Notes: a model not told the origin generated them from the letters alone. A stretch of DNA of 64,000 bases from Rhodococcus sp. Z13 (GCF_025837095.1 NZ_CP107551.1:4148668-4212667); one strand, 5' to 3'; shown: positions 51,731 through 61,615, counted from the first letter of the stretch. A program made the numbers and translations.

Positions 51731-53287
51731 GTGCGCACGGTTCTCGTTCCTCATCCTGCTTCGGGCGGCGTCCGCCGCGGGGCGAGCACCGTTGTCGTCG
51801 ATGCGGCGGGGCACCCGGTCGAACCCGTGCGCGAGCATCCGGACCTCGCGGCAGCGGTCGCCGCGATCGAGTCCGCGCAACGACCGCGGTGGGTGTGGAC
51901 GTCCACGGCGACGGTCCATCCCGAACTCCTCCGCGCCGGTGTACGGGTGCAACGCTGCCACGATCTCGCCACCACCGGCACCATCCTGGCGGTGCGGGAG
52001 GGCCTTCCCCCGCCCGCCGCGGCGGAACCGGTCGACGAGCGGCCCGGCCTGTTCGACACCGCTCCCGCCGTGGGGATCGACGAGGTCGTGGAGCGGTTCG
52101 CCGAGCAGCGACGACGGATCGCCGGCGACGCACGGCTGGAACTGCTCGTCGCCGCGGAGTCGGCGGGCACCCTGGCCGCCGCCGAGATGAGTTTCTACGG
52201 GCTTCCGTTCTCGGCCGAGGCCCACCGGCGTCTCCTCGAGGACACCCTCGGGCCGCGTCCCTCGGGTCACGACCTGCCGATGCGGATCGTCGAGGTGATC
52301 GAGGAGATCGGGTCGGTGTTCGGCCGGCCCGTCAATCCGGCCTCCGCCGCCGAGGTGCTGGAAGCCTTCCGCCGGGAGGGCATCGGCGTCGACTCCACCC
52401 GCAAGCACGTCCTGCAACAGATCGACCATCCCGCGGTCCCGTTGCTGTTGCGACACCGCGACCTGTCGAAGTTGTTCAGCACGAACGGCTGGCACTGGCT
52501 CGACACCTGGGTGCACGACAACCGTTTCCGGCCGGTCTATGTCCCCGGCGCCGTCGTGTCGGGACGGTGGGCGAGCCGCGGCGGCGGTGCCCTGCAGATC
52601 CCGAAGGCCCTGCGCACGAGCGTCGTGGCCGATCCCGGGTGGTCGTTCGTCGTCGCGGACGCCGGGCAGCTCGAGCCGCGCATCCTGGCCGCGATGTCGG
52701 GCGACCGGAGGATGGTGACCGCAGCGGGAGCGGACGACCTCTACGCGCCGGTCGCGGCGGCGTCGTTCGGCGGCGACCGCGCGAAGGCGAAGGTCGCGGT
52801 GCTGGGGGTGCTGTACGGGGCGACCTCCGGCGATGCGCGGGCCCTGCTCGCGGTGCTGCGCCGCAGTTTCCCGACGGCCGTGGACTTCGTCGAACGCGCC
52901 GCGCACGCGGGTGAACGAGGCGAGGTGGTCCGTTCGTGGCTGGGCCGGGCGTGCCCACCCGCACCGGAGGACTTCCATTCCCGCGGCGACGCTCACGCCC
53001 GCGGACGGTTCACCCGCAACTTCGTCGTGCAGGCCACCGCGGCCGAGTGGGCGTTGTGTCTGCTCGCCGAGCTGCGCAGGCGGCTGCTCACCGATCCGGA
53101 CGCCGGCGAACTGGTGTTCTTCCAGCACGACGAGGTCGTGGTGCACACCCGCAATCCGGAACTCGCCGCCGCACACATCGACGCCGCGGTGGAAGTGGCG
53201 ACGAAGCTGATGTTCGGCGACACACAGGTCCGTTTCCCCATGGACACCGCGGTGCGGACCGTCTACGCCGAGGATTCCGACACCTAG
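51731..53287 (+). CDS. Short family A DNA polymerase (bifunctional 3'-5' exonuclease/polymerase type)
   Basis: 518 residues, much shorter than PolA. Polymerase motifs are present in order: A as VVADAGQLEPRILA (catalytic Asp, ~312), B as RAKAKVAVLGVLYGAT (Lys kept, but the family's Phe before Gly is Leu, ~355) and C as FFQHDEVVVHT (catalytic Asp, ~475). The N-terminal ~150 residues may be a degenerate 3'-5' exonuclease domain. I infer a repair-type polymerase found in actinobacteria besides PolA. GTG 51731 has GGAGGAG upstream. It converges on the ogt-sigma-ogt cassette (4-base overlap). Confidence 0.8.
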   Translation: MRTVLVPHPASGGVRRGASTVVVDAAGHPVEPVREHPDLAAAVAAIESAQRPRWVWTSTATVHPELLRAGVRVQRCHDLATTGTILAVREGLPPPAAAEPVDERPGLFDTAPAVGIDEVVERFAEQRRRIAGDARLELLVAAESAGTLAAAEMSFYGLPFSAEAHRRLLEDTLGPRPSGHDLPMRIVEVIEEIGSVFGRPVNPASAAEVLEAFRREGIGVDSTRKHVLQQIDHPAVPLLLRHRDLSKLFSTNGWHWLDTWVHDNRFRPVYVPGAVVSGRWASRGGGALQIPKALRTSVVADPGWSFVVADAGQLEPRILAAMSGDRRMVTAAGADDLYAPVAAASFGGDRAKAKVAVLGVLYGATSGDARALLAVLRRSFPTAVDFVERAAHAGERGEVVRSWLGRACPPAPEDFHSRGDAHARGRFTRNFVVQATAAEWALCLLAELRRRLLTDPDAGELVFFQHDEVVVHTRNPELAAAHIDAAVEVATKLMFGDTQVRFPMDTAVRTVYAEDSDT

Positions 53288-53886
53288 ACCCCTCCCCCGG
53301 CGACCGATGATTCGAGTTGCAGCAGTTGATGTTTCGCGCCGGTTCCGCCGACGTACTGTCCCATGCTGCCGTCGCTGCGCACCACGCGGTGACACGGCAC
53401 GACGACCGGCAGCGGGTTCCGCGCGCACGCCGTACCCACCGCCCGCACCGCGCGCGGGTTGCCCGCCGACGCCGCGACCTGCCCGTAGCTGGCGGTCCGC
53501 CCGTAGTCGATCTCCGACAGCCGGGTGATCACCTCACGGCGGAAACCGTGGGCGAGGCGCAGATCGAGGGGTACGTCGAAATGTGTTCGCGTCCCGGCGA
53601 AGTACTCGTCGAGCTGGCGGACGACGGGGTCCAGCCGGTGCGGGGCGTCGAGGATGCGCGGCCCGATCCGCTGCGCCAGTTCGTCGAGCACGGTGTCGCA
53701 TCCGTCGGCGACATAGGCGACCCGCACCAGGCCGACGGTGGTGCCGGCCAGCAGCAACGGCCCGACCGGGGTGTCGACGACACGATAGGCGACGTCGAGC
53801 AGATCGGCCGCCTCGGCGTCGAGTACCAGACGTTCCTTGAGCCACGCGAGGTCGGTGGCACCGACCGGAGGTTGCGGAAAGATCAT
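53284..53886 (-). CDS. ogt: Methylated-DNA-protein cysteine methyltransferase (Ogt-type), copy 1
   Basis: 200 residues. It removes O6-alkyl groups from guanine by suicidal transfer to the Cys of VVPCHRV (~166). Helix-turn-helix-like segment ASYGQVAASAGNPRAVRAVG precedes it. The N-terminal domain is short and lacks Ada zinc ligands. ATG overlaps the sigma factor stop (ATGA). The second methyltransferase lies 1 kb upstream in the same operon. Confidence 0.88.
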   Translation of the reverse strand: MIFPQPPVGATDLAWLKERLVLDAEAADLLDVAYRVVDTPVGPLLLAGTTVGLVRVAYVADGCDTVLDELAQRIGPRILDAPHRLDPVVRQLDEYFAGTRTHFDVPLDLRLAHGFRREVITRLSEIDYGRTASYGQVAASAGNPRAVRAVGTACARNPLPVVVPCHRVVRSDGSMGQYVGGTGAKHQLLQLESSVAGGGV

Positions 53887-54401
53887 GACCTGCTTCCTGT
53901 TTCGGTACTCAACCGCGCACGCAGCGCGGCACGTCCGTCGGCGGCGGCGCGCCGGGCCGCGGCGGGACTGTTGCCGAGGATCGGGCCGATCTCGGTGTAC
54001 GGCAGACCGCCGACGTAGTGGTACACGAGGGCGGCGCGCTGGGTGAACGGCAGACCCGCCACCGCCGTCCACAGCTCGTCGTCGCCGGCACCGGGAACAC
54101 CCATCGTCGAACTGCACTCGGGCACGGTGTCGGTCGGTACGGGATTGTGGCTGCGGGCGCGGTGGATGTCGATTGCCTTGCGGTGTGCGATGGTCACGAG
54201 CCACGCCTCGACATTGCTGCCCGGCGGCAGTTCCGGATAGGCCCGCAGCGCCGCGAGGAAGGTCTCCGACCAGGCGTCGTCGGCGTCGGTGGCGCCGAGC
54301 AGGGCGCGGCAGACCCGCAGGACCGTCGCACCGTGTTCGGTGACGACCCGCTCGAACGGCGGAAGCGCACACTTCGCGTGATCAGGCCGGGGCATGGACA
54401 T
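53883..54401 (-). CDS. ECF-type sigma-70 factor
   Basis: 172 residues. Sigma region 2 (FERVVTEHGATVLRVCRALLGATDADDAWSETFLAAL in fragments; DADDAWSETFLA is region 2.2) and region 4 (LPFTQRAALVYHYVGGLPYTEIGPILG, helix-turn-helix) are clear. No anti-sigma gene is beside it. The start (ATG 54401 or 54395) overlaps the end of the upstream ogt gene. It may respond to alkylation stress and activate its own operon, which is an inference from context. Confidence 0.82.
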   Translation of the reverse strand: MSMPRPDHAKCALPPFERVVTEHGATVLRVCRALLGATDADDAWSETFLAALRAYPELPPGSNVEAWLVTIAHRKAIDIHRARSHNPVPTDTVPECSSTMGVPGAGDDELWTAVAGLPFTQRAALVYHYVGGLPYTEIGPILGNSPAAARRAAADGRAALRARLSTETGSRS

Positions 54402-54894
54402 CGCGGGCCTGCAGAACCTCCGCCTCCCGCTCGAGCAGGAACCGCTTACGTTCCACCCCACCCGCGTAACCGGTGAGCTTGCCGCCGCTGCCGATGACGC
54501 GATGGCACGGAACCACGATGCTCAGCGGATTGCGGGCGTTCGCCGCGGCCACCGCCCGGATCGCCGTCGGACGCCCCACCGCGAGGGCTATCTGGGAGTA
54601 GGTGCGGGTGGTGCCGTACTCGATCTGCCGCAGTGCCTCCCACACCTGCAACTGGAAGGCGGTGCCCACCGGCGCCAGCGGGAGCGTGAAGCGGGTGCGG
54701 TCGCCGGCGAAGTACTCGCCGAACTGGGTGGCGGCCTCCGCGAAGTCGGCGTCGGCCCGCGGACCGAAACCCGTGCGGTCGGGTGCGGGATGGTGCTCGG
54801 CCATGTACACCCCGCTCAGGACGTCGTCGGTGGCGACCAGCGTCAGCTCGCCGATCGGCGAGTCGATCAGGGTGTGGGTGCGCGATGCGGTCAC
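54382..54894 (-). CDS. ogt: Methylated-DNA-protein cysteine methyltransferase (Ogt-type), copy 2
   Basis: 170 residues. Acceptor Cys in IVVPCHRVIGSGGKLTGYAGG (~130) with the classic downstream GxLTGYAGG. Recognition helix RTYSQIALAVGRPTAIRAVAAAN. GTG 54894 has GGAAGGA eight bases upstream; longer N-terminal starts lie in non-coding sequence. It is the better conserved of the two copies. It is first in the operon ogt-sigma-ogt. Confidence 0.9.
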   Translation of the reverse strand: MTASRTHTLIDSPIGELTLVATDDVLSGVYMAEHHPAPDRTGFGPRADADFAEAATQFGEYFAGDRTRFTLPLAPVGTAFQLQVWEALRQIEYGTTRTYSQIALAVGRPTAIRAVAAANARNPLSIVVPCHRVIGSGGKLTGYAGGVERKRFLLEREAEVLQARDVHAPA

Positions 54895-55002
54895 GTCTTC
54901 GATCCTTCCATCCGATACCCGGTGTCTACGAGGTAGACGCCGGAGAGACCGAAAACGTGAGGTTCCCGATCGGCACGGCCGCTCGTGCTGCACTATGACG
55001 GC

Positions 55003-55725
55003 ATGATCTCGCTGACCGTGCCCGTCCCGCGACTCTCACTCGTAGGTTCCGTCGTGACCACCGCCCGGACGGTGCTCGGACGCACCGTCGCCACCGCGGG
55101 GTTCGCACTGTCGGTGCCCGCCCGCGTCGAGACGCTGCTCGCCGACGTCGAGGCACTCGTCGCGTCGATCGAGGTGCTGCTGCGGCGGGTCGACGCCGTG
55201 GTCGGCGAGATCTCCGGGATCGTCGAGGGGGCGGCCGTGGCCGTCGACCGGGCCACCCAGGTCATCGCCTCGACGGACGGGGTGGTCGACGAGGCCGCCG
55301 AAGCGGTCACGCGGGCGACCGAGATCGTCGACTCCACCGGCGGGGTCGTCACCCGCGTCGACGCGGTGGCCGTGGAGGCCCGGGACATCGTCGAATCGGC
55401 AGGTCGCAGCTCCGAGGCCGCGGCCGAACTGCTCGACCTCTACCGGCCCCTCGCACAGAAGGCCGCACCGATGGCCACGCGGTTCGTGGACGAGTTCTCC
55501 CCCGAGGAGGTGCACGCCGCCATCTCGCTGATCGACCGGCTGCCCGAGATCACCGAACGGGTGGACGCGGTGCTGCCCGTGCTCGCGACCCTCGACAACG
55601 TCTCCCCGGAGATCCACGAACTGCTCCTCGTCGCGAAGGACGTCCGGCAGGCCATCGTCGGCGTGCCCGGCTTCAACTTCCTGCGGCGGCGCGGCGAGGA
55701 GAAGGAGAACAGCGGTGACGATTGA
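55003..55725 (+). CDS. Conserved coiled-coil protein of unknown function
   Basis: 240 residues. Residues ~45-165 are a long amphipathic, heptad-like helix region with repeated Val/Ala/Ile core positions (VDAVVGEISGIVEGAAVAV, VDEAAEAVTRATEIVDST), followed by a helical C-terminal part and a charged tail. No signal peptide is evident, although residues 10-40 are moderately hydrophobic. It resembles abundant actinobacterial proteins of no known role. ATG 55003 follows CACTAT by 6 bases. Its stop codon lies inside the tandem repeat. Confidence 0.65.
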   Translation: MISLTVPVPRLSLVGSVVTTARTVLGRTVATAGFALSVPARVETLLADVEALVASIEVLLRRVDAVVGEISGIVEGAAVAVDRATQVIASTDGVVDEAAEAVTRATEIVDSTGGVVTRVDAVAVEARDIVESAGRSSEAAAELLDLYRPLAQKAAPMATRFVDEFSPEEVHAAISLIDRLPEITERVDAVLPVLATLDNVSPEIHELLLVAKDVRQAIVGVPGFNFLRRRGEEKENSGDD

Positions 55726-55840
55726 CCGCACCGCGGTCGGTGACGATTGACCGCACCGCGGTCGGTGACGATCGACCGTACCGCGGTCGGTGAACGATCG
55801 ACCGCACCGCGGTCGGTGAACGATCGACCGCACCGCGGTC
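55714..55840. repeat. Five tandem copies of a 25-26 bp palindromic unit
   Basis: The unit begins GGTGACGATTGACCGCACC and ends GCGGTC; copies start at 55714, 55739, 55764, 55789 and 55815. Copies 4 and 5 have one extra A (26 bp) and copy 3 has a single C-to-T change. Each copy contains GACCGC-acc-GCGGTC, so each can fold as a hairpin. The array fills the space between two convergent genes. Confidence 0.9.
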
Positions 55841-55844
55841 TGCA

Positions 55845-56465
55845 CTACCGGTGGGCCGTGGAGAGGAACTGGTGCGTCGCCGCGTCGACGATCTCGTCGG
55901 GCGTGATGGCGAGCTCGTCCTGCAACCACGCGGTGACCAGTTCGGCCAGACCCCCGACGAACAGCAGTCCGTTGATCTCCCCCCGCTCGGGCGGCCACGC
56001 CCGGTCGCCGTACATGCGGGTCGCCTCGTCGGCGACCATCTGGGCGAAACTCCGTAGCAACGCTCGCCTGTGGGTCCGCAGGGGTTCGAAGCCGGCGGAC
56101 TCGATGAGCGCGACGCGGCCTTTGCGTGGGTCGTCGGTGAGGATCTCGACGAACGACGCGATGGCGGCACGCACGAGTTGTTCGAGTGTGCCCGTGCCCG
56201 TCCGCAGCGTGGCGAGCACGGCGTCGCGCACCTCGTCGGCGATCCTGTCCAGAACCTTCTGCAGCAGGTCGTCCCTGCTGGTGAAGTTCTCGTAGAAGTA
56301 CCGCTCCGTCAGCTTCGCGCGGGCACAGACGGCGGTCATGGTGGCGCCGTTCTTCCCCGAGGCCGCGAACAACTCCAGGCCCGCCTCGAGCAGCGCCTCC
56401 CGCCGCAATGCGACACGTTGCTCGCCGCTGAGACCGGCGTAGCGGCGGGGTGCAGGGGACGTCAT
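55845..56465 (-). CDS. TetR-family repressor of the P450 gene
   Basis: 206 residues. HTH at ~22-65: ALLEAGLELFAASGKNGATMTAVCARAKLTERYFYENF in fragments (KLTERYFYENF). The layout TetR (minus), P450 (plus), SDR (minus) is the same as mycobacterial Rv3058c, Rv3059, Rv3057c. An exact 11-bp-arm palindrome between the two divergent genes is the probable operator. ATG 56465; the frame is open far upstream but antisense to the P450 gene. Confidence 0.83.
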   Translation of the reverse strand: MTSPAPRRYAGLSGEQRVALRREALLEAGLELFAASGKNGATMTAVCARAKLTERYFYENFTSRDDLLQKVLDRIADEVRDAVLATLRTGTGTLEQLVRAAIASFVEILTDDPRKGRVALIESAGFEPLRTHRRALLRSFAQMVADEATRMYGDRAWPPERGEINGLLFVGGLAELVTAWLQDELAITPDEIVDAATHQFLSTAHR

Positions 56466-56510
56466 GGACCGATCTTGACAGACCCGACCGGTGTGACCCA
56501 CACTACACAC

Positions 56511-56536
56511 AATCTGACAGGGTTTCCTGTCAGATT
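56511..56536. promoter_or_regulatory. 26-bp palindrome, candidate TetR operator for the P450
   Basis: AATCTGACAGG and CCTGTCAGATT are exact 11-bp arms around GTTT, midway between the TetR and P450 starts. Confidence 0.7.
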
Positions 56537-56561
56537 TGCGCCGAGAAGTCGGAGGTTCGTC

Positions 56562-57941
56562 GTGACCAAGCTTTTGGCCGTTCCCCCCGCCCGGTCGCAG
56601 CTGCGCCCGATCCCGGGACGGGCGGGTCTGCCGGGCATAGGGCACATCCTCGAATACATCCGCGATCCTCTCGCGATGCTGCAGAAGCAGTGGGATCGCT
56701 ACGGGGAGGTCTCGTGGTTCTCGGCGGCGGGCCAGCGATGGATCGCGGTACTCGGCCCCGATGCCTGCCAGGAGGTACTGCAGAACAAGGACCGGGCATT
56801 CGCGAACGGCGACGGCTGGTCGGTGCTGATCGGCCCGTTCTTCCACGACGGCCTCATGCTCCTCGACTCGGAGGAACACCTCCGGCACCGCCGCATCATG
56901 CAGCAGGCCTTCACCCGATCGCGCCTCGAGAAGACCGTCGAGGCCATGAACCCGTCGATCGCCGAGAAACTCGACAAATGGGTTCCCACCGACGGATTCC
57001 GAGCCTACACGGCACTGAAGACGCTCACGCTCGATCTCGCCACCGACATCTTCATGGGCGGCGCCGAGGACTCCACCCCGGCCGAGATCGACGCGGTGAA
57101 GAAGGCGTTCGTCGACTGCGTGCAAGCAGCGACCTCGCTGGTCCGGTATCCCGTCCCCGGCACCAGATGGAAGCGCGGCCTCGACGGACGCCGGGTGCTC
57201 GAGGATTTCTTCCGGCACTATCTACCGGCACGACGGTCACGGGAGACGGACGACCTCTTCTCGGTGCTGTGTCACATCGAATCCGAAGCGGGACAAAGGT
57301 TCACCGACGACGAGATCGTCGATCACATGATCTTCCTGCTGATGGCCGCGCACGACACGTCGACCATCACGATCTCCACGATGATGCAGTATCTCGGGCA
57401 ACACCCGCAGTGGCAGGACCGGTGCCGGGCCGAGTCGCTCGCACTGGGCACCGACGCCCCGAGCCACGCCGATCTCGACGCGCTCGGCAGCCTCGACCTG
57501 GTGATGAAGGAATGCCTGCGGCTGGTCTCCCCGGTCCCCGTCCTCGCGCGACGAGCCGTCCGCGACACCGAGATCCGAGGACACTTCGTGCCGGCCGGCA
57601 CGTATGCCGCGGTGGCACCGCACTTCACACACCACATGCCGGAGTACTGGCCGGAGCCCGGGCGTTTCGATCCCGAACGCTTCGCGGAGCACCGGCGCGA
57701 GGACAAGGTGCACCGCTACGCCTGGGAACCGTTCGGCGGAGGCGTGCACAAGTGCCTCGGCATGCACTTCGCCGGGGTCGAGGTCAAAGCGATCGTCCAT
57801 CAGCTGCTGCTGCGCTTCGACTGGCACGTCGACCCCGGCTACGTCGCCCCGCTCGACTTCACGTCGTTGCCGTACCCCGCCGACGGACAGCCGGTCGATC
57901 TGAGAGCGCGATCGACCGGCCCCGAGCGTCAGGCGGTGTAG
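56562..57941 (+). CDS. Cytochrome P450, CYP136-like
   Basis: 459 residues. Heme-binding loop FGGGVHKCLGMHFA (Cys ligand, ~390), I-helix AAHDTSTITI (~265) and K-helix ExxR in KECLRLVSP (~320) are all present. It is a monooxygenase. The neighbouring TetR and SDR genes match the mycobacterial CYP136 locus, which suggests that group; the sterol or lipid-like substrate is not established. GTG 56562 has GGAGG six bases upstream. Its end overlaps the convergent SDR gene by 13 bases. Confidence 0.85.
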   Translation: MTKLLAVPPARSQLRPIPGRAGLPGIGHILEYIRDPLAMLQKQWDRYGEVSWFSAAGQRWIAVLGPDACQEVLQNKDRAFANGDGWSVLIGPFFHDGLMLLDSEEHLRHRRIMQQAFTRSRLEKTVEAMNPSIAEKLDKWVPTDGFRAYTALKTLTLDLATDIFMGGAEDSTPAEIDAVKKAFVDCVQAATSLVRYPVPGTRWKRGLDGRRVLEDFFRHYLPARRSRETDDLFSVLCHIESEAGQRFTDDEIVDHMIFLLMAAHDTSTITISTMMQYLGQHPQWQDRCRAESLALGTDAPSHADLDALGSLDLVMKECLRLVSPVPVLARRAVRDTEIRGHFVPAGTYAAVAPHFTHHMPEYWPEPGRFDPERFAEHRREDKVHRYAWEPFGGGVHKCLGMHFAGVEVKAIVHQLLLRFDWHVDPGYVAPLDFTSLPYPADGQPVDLRARSTGPERQAV

Positions 57942-58663
57942 AGACCTGCACCCGCGCGGCTGAGCACGATCTTGGGAACCACTGCCCGCGACGACAGCTT
58001 GAGCAGCGCGTCGACGATCTCGACGACGTCGTTCACCTCGATCATGGACTCGGCCGGGATCCTGTCCTTGATCCAGTCGGACATGTCCGTGTCGACGTAG
58101 GCGGGGGCGAGCGCCGACGCGGAGATACCGTTGCCGGACTCCTCCTCGTTGAGGGTCTCCACCAGGGAGATCAGCGCGGCCTTCGTGGCGCCGTAGGCGG
58201 CGAGCCCGGCCTCGGCGTACACCCCGGTGATCGACGACAGCGCAACGATCTTCGCCCCGCGGTCCGGATCGTTCTGCGCGGCCGCCCGGAGCAGCGGAAG
58301 CGACGCCTGGATGAGCGCGAACGGCGCGCCGAGGTTGACGGCGAGCGTCTTGTCGAAGCGGCGGGCGGGGAACTCGGCGATCGATCCGGCGGTGCCGACA
58401 CCGGCGTTGAGAATCAGTGCCTTCATGTCTCCGAAGGTCTCCCGGTGGGTCTCGACGACCCGGGCGGTGGCCTCGGGATCGGCGAGATCCGCGGCGACCG
58501 CGCGCACCTCCTTGGCGCCGGCCTCGCGCAGCTGCTCGGCGACCGTCTCGAGTCGTTCGGCGCCGCGGGCGCTGATCGTCAGCGAGTATCCGCGCTCGGC
58601 CAGGCGGGTGGCGATGCCCAGACCGATCCCCCTCGATGCGCCGGTGACGAGTGCGCTGTTCAC
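57929..58663 (-). CDS. Short-chain dehydrogenase/reductase
   Basis: 244 residues. TGASRGIGLG (~7-16), LNAGVG (~87), catalytic Ser in ALSSITG and Tyr/Lys in YGATK (~155-159). It could belong with the CYP136-like P450 (as in mycobacteria) or with the kinase/dehydrogenase pair upstream, to which it is translationally coupled: its GTG overlaps the kinase stop (GTGA). Confidence 0.84.
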   Translation of the reverse strand: MNSALVTGASRGIGLGIATRLAERGYSLTISARGAERLETVAEQLREAGAKEVRAVAADLADPEATARVVETHRETFGDMKALILNAGVGTAGSIAEFPARRFDKTLAVNLGAPFALIQASLPLLRAAAQNDPDRGAKIVALSSITGVYAEAGLAAYGATKAALISLVETLNEEESGNGISASALAPAYVDTDMSDWIKDRIPAESMIEVNDVVEIVDALLKLSSRAVVPKIVLSRAGAGLYTA

Positions 58664-59684
58664 GAGTCGGCTCCCTTCAGTGCTTCGAGTCCTGCTGCGA
58701 CGAGAGCGGGTACGGCTTCACCGGCCCGGTCGAATCCGTCCCCGATGGTGGCGCCGACGCGCCACCGGTGGTTGATGCCCTCCGCGATCACTGCGAGCTT
58801 GAGATAGGCCAGGCCCATGTAGAAGTTCCAGTGGGCGATGTCGCGGCCGGAGGCCGTGGCGTACCGCTGCACCAGATCGTCCGTGGACGGCAGCCGGTCG
58901 CTCGACCATGCCGCCGGGAAGCCGAGCACGTCGTCGAGGGCGGGATGCCGGTAGACGCACATCATGGCGAGGTCGGTGAGCGGGTCGCCGAGGGTGGACA
59001 GTTCCCAGTCGACCACGGCGACGACGCGACCGGGGTCCGTGGAGTCGAGGATGGTGTTGTCGATGCGGTAGTCGCCGTGCACGATCGACGGCGCCGGCGA
59101 TTCGGGGATCGAGTCGGCCAGTGCGGCGTGCAGGCGTTCGAGATCCGGCAGTTCGCGGGTCTTGACGCGACCCCACTGGCTCGCCCACAGCTTCACCTGC
59201 CGGTTGACGTAACCGTCGGGGCGGCCGAGGTTCCCGAGTCCGACAGCCTCGAAGTCCACCTGGTGCAGCTCGGCGATGATCCGCACGAGTTCGCCGACGC
59301 AGCGGTCGATCTCGCCGTCGGTCAGCGCGTCCAGGTCGGTCTTGCTGCGCACCACGCGGCCGTCGACATAGTCGACGACGGTGAACGGTGCGCCCATCAC
59401 CGAATCGTCTTCGCACTGCACGACGGTCGGGGCGACGGGCACCCCGGTGCCCTGCAGGGCCGAGGTGATCCGGAACTCGCGGGCGACGTCGTGCGCCGAG
59501 GGTGTCAGGCCCGCGGTGGGCGGGCGGCGCAGCACCCAGTGGGAGCGGTCGTCGCGCAGGCCGAAGGTGAGATTGGACTTGCCGCCGGAGATGAGCTCGG
59601 CGCGGATCTCCCCGTGGACGTCCACACCGGAGTCGGCGAGGAAGCCCTTCAGGGCGTCGAGATCGAGTCCTTCGTGGACGCTGG

Positions 59685-59688
<4 letters not shown>
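58660..59688 (-). CDS. APH-family kinase (ACAD10/11 kinase-domain type, LvaA-like)
   Basis: 342 residues, aminoglycoside phosphotransferase fold. Nucleotide region ISGGKSNLTFGL (~34-45), catalytic loop VHGDYRIDN (~205) and metal-binding VVDWELSTLGDP (~225). Antibiotic kinase activity is unlikely: in mammals this domain is fused to acyl-CoA dehydrogenase in ACAD10/11, and in Pseudomonas LvaA phosphorylates 4-hydroxyvaleryl-CoA. The next gene is an ACAD10/11-like dehydrogenase overlapping by 4 bases. So it probably phosphorylates a hydroxyacyl-CoA. Confidence 0.82.
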
Positions 59689-60896
<1,208 letters not shown>

Positions 60897-60913
60897 GATG
60901 ACTCCTTCCATAC

Positions 60914-60935
60914 CGACCGATCGATCGCTCGGTCG
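60914..60935. promoter_or_regulatory. 22-bp near-perfect palindrome, candidate TetR operator
   Basis: CGACCGATCGATCGCTCGGTCG matches its reverse complement at 20 of 22 bases. It lies 18 bases before the dehydrogenase start, in the 86-base gap after the TetR gene. Confidence 0.6.
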
Positions 60936-60982
60936 CAGTCACCGTGACACATCCCCGCGCTCCGGTCAAGACCGGACCCGAC

Positions 60983-61615
60983 TCAGTCGGCGCGTGCACC
61001 CACGGTGCTGCGGGCGATGAGCAGATAGCGTTCCACCAGCTCGTCGGGGCTCAGCGGCCCGTCGAGCCGGTACCAGCTCGCCACCGCGACGCACATGGTC
61101 GTCACCGCCCGGCTCGCGTCCTTGGGATAGGGGGTGACGAAGGCACCGGTGGCGACCCCTTCCTCGACGATCTCGTCGATCATCCGCTGCTGCTCGTCGC
61201 GCAACGCGACGAACGCCCGGCGCGCCTCGGGTTCCATGCTGCGCATCTCGGTGGACGCCACGAACGCCTGGTTCCGGCGGAACATGTGGAAACGCAGCAG
61301 CGACTCGACGACCGCGTCGAACCGCTCGATCGGGGTGGGTCCGGCCTCGGCGAGTGCGCGCCGGCTGCGGTCGAGCAGGTCGTGCATCACCGTGGTGGTG
61401 AGGGAGACCAGCAGCGCCTGCTTCGAGGGGTAGTGGTGGTAGAGACCCGGAACCGACAGCCCGGCCCGTGCGGCGAGCTCACGGATGGACGTGCCGTCGT
61501 ATCCGCGCTCGGCGAAGGCCTCGAGCGCTGCTTCCAGCGGCTTCGGCAGGGCGCTGGGCCCGTAGTGCCGCCACGAGCCGACGTCGCCGGTATCCGCATC
61601 CTCACGCGTGTCCAT
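60983..61615 (-). CDS. TetR-family regulator of the kinase/dehydrogenase operon
   Basis: 210 residues. HTH at ~30-70: AFAERGYDGTSIRELAARAGLSVPGLYHHYPSK in fragments (GLSVPGLYHHYPSK). The C-terminal domain resembles lipid-sensing TetR proteins. ATG 61615 follows TACGGT by seven bases, a leaderless arrangement. It is directly upstream of the dehydrogenase gene on the same strand with the palindrome between; acyl-CoA is a plausible ligand. Confidence 0.83.
   Translation of the reverse strand: MDTREDADTGDVGSWRHYGPSALPKPLEAALEAFAERGYDGTSIRELAARAGLSVPGLYHHYPSKQALLVSLTTTVMHDLLDRSRRALAEAGPTPIERFDAVVESLLRFHMFRRNQAFVASTEMRSMEPEARRAFVALRDEQQRMIDEIVEEGVATGAFVTPYPKDASRAVTTMCVAVASWYRLDGPLSPDELVERYLLIARSTVGARAD

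Noticed and set aside
55714-55840. CRISPR array
   Set aside because: The units follow one another directly without spacers, are palindromic, and no cas gene is present.
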